The notes beneath the pieces are model-generated. The model was not told the origin of the DNA. It saw only the letters and a program-made list of their open reading frames with translations, and ran no database searches. A stretch of 64,000 nucleotides of DNA from Cherax quadricarinatus (taxonomy: Eukaryota; Arthropoda; Malacostraca; Decapoda; Parastacidae): assembly GCF_038502225.1 (NCBI RefSeq), contig NC_091292.1, forward strand, positions 47,829,928-47,893,927. Direction: 5' to 3'. Position numbers and translations under genes: made by a program. Shown in pieces: positions 57,214 to 64,000 of the stretch (the first letter of the stretch is position 1; each line of letters starts with the position of its first letter).

Positions 57214-60200
57214 CACACTAAGTGAGAACAGTTCCCCAGTGATCACTGAGTGAGCACAGTGCCCTAGTGATCACTGAGTGAGCACAGTTCCCAAGTGATC
57301 ACTGAGTGAGCACAGCTCCCAAGTGATCACTGAGTGAGCACAGCTCCCAAGTGATCACTGAGTGAGCACAGTTCCCTAGTGATCACTTAGTGAGCACAGT
57401 TCCCTACTGATCACTTAGTGAGCACAGTTCCCCAGTGATCACTGAGTGAGCACAGTGCCCAAGTGATCACTGAGTGAGCACAGTTCCCAAGTGATCACTG
57501 AGTGAGCACAGAGCCCCAGTGATCAATTAGTGAGCACAGTGTCCCAATGATCACTGAGTAAGCACAGTGCCCAAGTGATCACTAAGTGAGCACAGTTCCC
57601 CAGTGATTACTGAGTGAGCACAGTTCCCTGAGAGAGCACAGAGCCCCAGTGATCACTGAGTGAGCAGAGTGACCCAGCGATAACTGAGTGAACACAGTGC
57701 CCCAGTGATCACTGAGTGAGAACAGTGCCCAAGTGATCACTGAGTGAGCGCAGTTCGCCAGAGATAACTGAATGAGCACAGTTCGATAGTGATCACTGAG
57801 GGAGCACAGTGGCCCAGTGATCACTGAGTGAGCACAGTTCCATAGTGATAACTGAGTGAGCAAAGTTCTACAGTGATCATTGAGTGAGCACAGTTCTCCA
57901 GTGATCACTGAGTGATAACAGTTCCCTAGTGATCACTGAGTGAGCAAAGATCTCAAGTGATCACTGAGTGAGCACAGTTCCCTAGTGATCACTGAGTGAG
58001 CACAGCTCCCAAGTGATCACTGAGTGAGCACAGTTCCCAAGTGATCACTGAGTGAGCACAGTTCCCTAGTGATCACTTAGTGAGCACAGTTCCCTACTGA
58101 TCACTTAGTGAGCACAGTTCCCCAGTGATCACTGAGTGAGCACAGTGCCCAAGTGATCTCTGAGGGAGCACAGTGCCCAAGTGATCACTAAGTGAGCACA
58201 GTTCCCTAGTGATCACTGAGTGAGCACAGTTTCCCAGTGATGACTGAGTGAGCACAGTTCCCTAGTGATCATTGAGTGAGCAGAGTTTCCAAGTGATGAC
58301 TGAGTGAGCACAGTTCCCTAGTGATCATTGAGTGAGCAGAGTTTCCCAGTGATCACTGAGTGAGCACAATTCCCAAGTGATGACTGAGTGAGCACAGTTC
58401 ACCAGTGATCACTGAGTGATCACATTGCCCAAGTGATCACTAAGTGAGCACAGTTCCCTAGTGATCACTGAGTGAGCACAGTGCCCCAGTTATCACTGAG
58501 TGTCGTGAGTGCCCCAGTGATCCCTGAGTGAACACAGTGACCCAGTGATCACTGAGTGAGCACAGTTCCCCAGTGATCATTGAGTGAGCACAGTACTCCA
58601 GTGATCACTGAGGGAGCACAGTTCACCAGTGATCACTGAGAGAGGAGAGTTCTCAAATGATCACTGAGTGACCACAGTTCCATGGTGATCAATGAGTGAG
58701 CACAGTTCTCCCGAGATCACTGAGTGAGCACAGTTCTCTAGAGATCACTGAGTTAGAACAGTTCCGCAGTGGTAACTGAGTGAGCACAGTAATCTAGTGA
58801 TCACTTAGTGTGCACAGTGCCCCAGTGATCTTTGAGAGAGCACAGCTCCCAATTGATCACTGAGTTAGCACAGTTCCCTAGTGTTCACTTAGTGAGCACA
58901 GAGGCCCAGTGATCACTGAGTGAGCACAGTTCTCAAGTGATCACTGAGTGAGCACAGTTCTCCAGTGACCACTGTGCTCACAGTTCGATAGTGAGCACTG
59001 AGTGAGCACAGTTCTAAAGTGATCACTGAGTGAGCACAGTTCTCCAGTGATCACTGAGTGAGCACAGTTCTATAGTGATCACTGAGTGAGATCAGTTCCT
59101 TAGTGACCACAGATTGAGCACAGCTCCTTAGTGATTACTGAGTGAGCACAGCTCCCCACTAAGTGAGCACAATTACCAAGTGATAACTGAGTGAGCACAG
59201 TTCCCCTGTGATCACTGAGTGAGCACAGTGATCCAGTGATCACTGAGTGAACACAGATCCCCAGTGATCATTTAGTGAGCAAAGTACTCGAGTGATCACT
59301 GAGTGAGCACAGTTCTCCATTGATCACTGAGATAGCAGAGTTCTCATCACTGAGTGAGCACAGTTCCATACTGATCACTGAGTGAGCACAGTTCTCCCGA
59401 GATCACTGAGTGAGCACAGTTCCCTAGTGATCACTGAGTGAGCAGTTCCCTAGTGATCACTGAGTGAGCACAGTGCCCCAGTGATCACTGAGTGAGCACA
59501 GTTTCCCTGTGATCACTTAGTGTGCACAATGCCCCAGTGATCACTGAGAGAGCACAGTTCCCAATTAATCACTGAGTGAGCACAGTTCAATAGTGTTCAC
59601 TTAGTGAGCACAGAGGCCAATGATCACTGAGGGAGCACAGTTCTTAAGTGATCACTGAGTGAGCATAGTTCTCCAGTGATCACTAAGTGAGCACAGTCAA
59701 TAGTGATCACTGAGAGTGATCAGTTCCCTAGTGACCACTGAGTGAGCACAGTTCACTAGTGCTCACTGAGTGAGCACAGTTCCACAGTGATCGCTGAGTG
59801 AGCATAGTTCCCTAGTGATCACTGAGTGAGCACAGTTCATTAGTGAACAATGAGTGAGCAGAGTTCCCTAGTGGTCAATGAGTGAGCACAGTTCCCCAGT
59901 GATAACTGAGTGAGCACAGTTCCCCAGTGATCACTGAGTGACCACAGTTCTGAAGTGATAACTGAATTGGCACAGTTCTCCAGTGATCACTGAGTGAGCA
60001 CAGTGCCCTACTGATCACTGAGTCAGCACAGTTCCGTAGTGATCACTGAGTGAGCACATTGCCCCAATGATCACTGAGTGAGCACAGTTCCCAAGTGATC
60101 ACTGAGAGAACACAGTACCCAGTGATCACTGAGTGAGCACATGGCCCAAGTGATCACTCAGTGAGCACAGTGCCCAAGTGATCACTTAGTGTGCACAATG

Positions 60201-63200
60201 CCCCAGTGATCACTGAGAGAGCACAGTTCCCAATTAATCACTGAGTGAGCACAGTTCCATAGTGATCACTGAGTGAGCACAGTTCAATAGTGATCACTGA
60301 GTGAGCACAGTACCCTAGTGATCACTGAGTGATCACAGTTCCGTAGTTATCACTGCATTGAGCACAGTTCCCCACTGATCACTGAGTGAGCACAGTTCCC
60401 CAGTGATAACTGGGTGAGCACAGTTCCGTACTGATCACTGAGTGAGCACATTGCCCCAGTGATCACAGAGTGAGCACAGTTCCCAAGTGATCACTGAGTG
60501 AACACAGTGCCCCACTGATCACTGAGTGAGCACATGGATCAAGTGATCACTGAGTGAGCACAGTACCCCATTGATCACTGAGTGAGCACACTTCCCCAGT
60601 TATCACTGAGTGAGCACAGTTCCCTAGTGATCACTGAGTGTGCTCAGTTCCCTAGAGATCACTGAATGAGCTCAGTTTCCCAGTGATCACTGAGTGAGCA
60701 CAGTTCCATAGTGATCACTGAGAAAGCACAGTTCCCTAGTGATCACTGAGTAAGCACAGTTCCATAGTGATCACTGAGTGAGCACATTACCCTAGTGATC
60801 ACTGAGTGATTACACTTCCGTATTCATCACTGCATTGAGCACAGTTCCCCACTGATCACTGAGTGAGCACAGTTCCACTGTGAGCACTGAATAAACACAG
60901 TTCCATAATGATCACTGAATGAGCACAGTTCCCCAGTGACCACTGAGTGAGCACAGTTCCTTTATGATTACTGAGTTAGCACAGTTCCCCAATTTTCACT
61001 GAGTGAGCACAGATTCCCAGTGATCACTGCGTATACTCATTTCCCTAGTAATCACTGACTAAGCACAGTTCACTATTGATCACTGAGTGAGCTGTTTCCG
61101 ATTGATCACTGAGTTAGCACAGTTCCCCAGTGATCATTGAGTGAACACAGTTCTATAGTGATCAATGGGTGAGCACAGCTCCCTAGTGGTCACTGAGTTA
61201 GCACAGTTCCCCAGTGATCATTGAGTGAACACAGTTCCCTAGTGATCACAGAGTGAGCACAGTTAAACACTGATCATTGAGTTAGCACAGTTTCTTAGTG
61301 ATTATTGAGTGAGCACAGATCCCAAATGATTACTGAGTGAGCACAGTTCCGTCCTGATCACTTAGTGACGACATTGCCCAAGTAAGCACAGTGCATCAGT
61401 GATCACTGAGTTAACACAGTTCCCTAGTGATCACTGAGTGAGACCAGTTCTCAAGTGATCACTGAGTGAGCACAGTTCTATAGTGATCACTGAGTGAGCA
61501 CAGTTCCATAGTAATCAGTTAGTGAGCACAGTTCCTTAATGATCACTGAGTGAGCACAGTTCTCTAGTTATCGCTGAGTGAGCACAGTTCCCAAGTGATC
61601 ACTGAGTGAGCACAGTTCCCTAGTGGTCACTGAGTGAGCACATTTACCCTCTAATCACTGACTGAGCACAGTTCAACAATGATCACTGAGTGATTACAGT
61701 TCCCCAGTAATCACTGATTGAGGCCAGTGCCCCAGTGATCACTGAGTGAGCAAAGTTCCCTAGTGATTAATGAGTGAGCAATGTTCCCCAGTGATCACTC
61801 ACTGAACACAGTTCCCTAGTTAGCACAGTTCTCCAGAGATCACTGAGTAAACACAGTTCTCCAGTGATTACTGAGTGAGCAGAGTTCCCAAGTAATCACT
61901 GAATGAGCGCAGATCTCCAGAGATCACTCTGTGAGAACAGTTACCTAGTGATCACTGAGTGAGCATAGTTCCCTAGTGTTCATTGACTGAGCACAGTTCC
62001 ATAGTGATAACTGAATGAGCACAGTTCCCTAGTTATCACTGAGTGAGCGCAGTTCCCTAGTGATCTCTGAGTGAGCACAGTTCCCCAGTGATCAGTGAGT
62101 AAGCACAATTCTCCAGAGATCTCTTAGAGAGCACAGTTCCCTTGTGATCATTGAGTGACCACAGTTCTCCAGTGATACCTGAGTGATCACAGTTTCGAAG
62201 TTATCACTGTATTGAGCACAGTTCCCCAGTGATCAATGAGTGAGCACAGTTTCTTAATGATCTCTGAGTAAGCATATTTCCCTAGTCATCAGTGAGTGAG
62301 CACAGTTGCCCACTGATCACTGAGTGAGCACAGTTCCACTGTGATCACTGAATAAACACAGTTCCATAGTGATCACTGAGTAAGCACATTTCCCTAGTGA
62401 TCACTGAGAAAGAAGTTCCCTAGATACCACTCAGTGAGCACAGTTCCATAGTGGTCACTGAGAGAGCACAGTACTCTAGTGATCACTGAGTGATCACAGT
62501 TCCCTCGTGATCACTGTATTGAGCGAAGTTCCCCAGTGATCACTGAGTGAGCACAGTTCCTTTATGATTACTGAGTAAGCACAGTTCCCCAATTTTCACT
62601 GATTGAGCACAGATACCAAGTGATCACTGAGTAAGCACATTTCCTTAGTGATCACTGACTAAGCACAGTTCACTATTGATCACTGAGTTAGCACAGTTCC
62701 CCAGTGATCATTGAGTGAACACAGTTCCCTAGTGATCACAGAGTGAGCACAGTTCCATACTGATCACTGATTTAGCACAGTTTCTTAGTGATCATTGAGT
62801 GAGCACAGTTCCCTCGTGATCAGTTAGTGACGACACTGCCCAAGTGATCACTGAGCAAGCACAGTGCATCAGTGATCACTGAGTTAACACAGTTCCCTAG
62901 TGATCACTGAGTGAGCACAGTTCTCAAGTGATCACTGAGTTAACACAGTTCCCTAGTGATCACTGAGTGAGCAGAGTTCCCTGGTGATCGCTGAGTGAGC
63001 ACAGTGCCCCACTGATTACTGAGTTAGCACAGTTCCCAAGTGATCAATGAGTGAACACAGTACCCCAGTGATCACTGAGTGAGCACAGTTCCCCAGTTAT
63101 CACTGAGTGAGCACAGTTCCCTAATGATCACCGAGTGAGCACAGTTCCCTAGAGATCACTGAATGAGTACAGTTCCCCAGTGATCACTGAGTGAGCACAG

Positions 63201-64000
63201 TTCCATAGTGATCACTGAGAAAGCACTGTTTCCTAGTGATCTCTGAGTGAGCACAGTTCCATAGTGATCACTGATTGAGCACAGTACCCTAGTGATCACT
63301 TAGTGATCACAGTTCCGTAGTTATCACTGTATTGAGCACAGTTCCCCACTGATCACTGAGTGAGCACAGTTCCACTGTGATCACTGATTAAGCACATTTC
63401 CCTAGTGATCACTGAGAAAGAACAGTTCCCTAGATATCACTCAGTGAGCACATTTCCATAGTGATCACTGAGAGAGCACAATACTCTAGTGATCACTGAG
63501 TGATCACAGTTCACTAGTGATCATTGTATTGAGCTCAGCTCCCCAGTGATCACTGAGTGAGCACAGTTCCTTTATGATAACTGAGTTAGCAGAGTTACCC
63601 AATTTTCGCTGAGTGAGCATAGATACTCAGTGATCGCTGAGTAAGCACATTTCCCTAGTGATTACTGACTAAGCACAGTTCACTATTGATCACTGAGTGA
63701 GCAGTTTCCAAGTGATCACTGAGTTAGCACAGTTCCCAGTGATCATTGAGTGAACACAGTTCCATAGTGATCACAGAGTGAGCACAGTTCCACACTGATT
63801 ACTGAGTTAGCACAGTTCCCCAGTGATCACTGAGTGAAGACAGTTCCCTAGTGATCACAGAGTGAGCACAGTTCCACTCTGATCACTCAGTGAGCACAGT
63901 TCCCTCATGATCACTTAGTGACCTCATTGCCCAAGTGATCACTGAGTTAACACAGTTCTCTAGTGATCACTGAGTGAGCACAGTTCTCCAGTGATCACTG
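57214..64000 (+). repeat. 28-bp satellite array (continues past the window)
   Basis: Direct repeats with a 28-bp period; 57958-57985 is a clean unit (TGATCACTGAGTGAG, CACAGTTCCCTAG). About 240 units. Each unit has the palindrome GTGATCAC (BclI site TGATCA) and a near-dyad ACTGAGTGAGCACAGT. Variation concentrates in the TTCCCTAG part (CCCAAG, CCCCAG, CTCCAG, CCATAG). Some units are one or two bases longer (CACTGTATTGAGCAC). The larger unit order repeats: TTTATGAT(T/A)A at 60961, 62561 and 63571, and GTGCACAATGCCCC at 59522 and 60191. No gene is seen. Confidence 0.93.

Noticed and set aside
56968..57225. 85-codon plus-strand ORF in the AT-rich spacer
   Set aside because: Composition is that of AT-rich DNA, there is no recognisable motif, and it runs into the 28-bp array.
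57582..57908. 108-codon minus-strand ORF of repeated ITGALCSLSDH type
   Set aside because: Direct translation of the 28-bp repeat; not a gene.
57214..64000. CRISPR array
   Set aside because: The 28-bp repeats are contiguous with no unique spacers, and the context is eukaryotic.

Overview
The window is eukaryotic repeat DNA with no host protein-coding gene that I can support. It is almost entirely two tandem satellite arrays interrupted by retrotransposons. The elements are CR1-like non-LTR retrotransposons ending in TTCTTATG octamer tails and a short tRNA-like retroposon with a GGTTCAATCCC B box. From memory of such elements this fits an arthropod, most likely a decapod crustacean. That assignment is inference, not something the sequence proves.

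Layout. 1-35: non-satellite edge. 36-2229, 6225-41263 and 45366-54559: one array of a 47-bp monomer (AAGCTT and GGATCAC in nearly every unit), about 46 kb and roughly a thousand units, split by two inserted LINEs. 2230-6224: CR1-like element A on the plus strand, full length in layout but with two in-frame TAG codons and a 4-nt deletion. 41264-45365: CR1-like element B on the minus strand, with an intact ORF1 and an ORF2 broken by a single TAG. 54560-56463: a decayed, internally deleted fragment of a different non-LTR element on the minus strand (RG-rich and CCHC zinc-knuckle ORF1, the end of an endonuclease, the start of an RT). 56464-57213: AT-rich single-copy-looking DNA. 57214-64000: a second, unrelated-looking 28-bp satellite that runs off the window.

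The 47-bp array is organised at several levels: 47-bp monomer; local runs of 48-bp units; a higher-order repeat of 2.4-3.2 kb traceable through eleven copies of one landmark between 12.9 and 41.2 kb; a 6,232-bp dimer present twice in tandem; and a further paralogous block about 17.7 kb apart. A 124-bp fold-back retroposon lies in both copies of the 6,232-bp dimer with a 12-bp target duplication. The matching empty site survives in the sister higher-order units, so the order of insertion and amplification can be read directly.

The best leads are the layered array with its dated insertion, the TGATG stop/start overlap joining ORF1 and ORF2 in element B, the roughly 1.38 kb of satellite register missing at element B's insertion point, and the frame-keeping 48-bp blocks.
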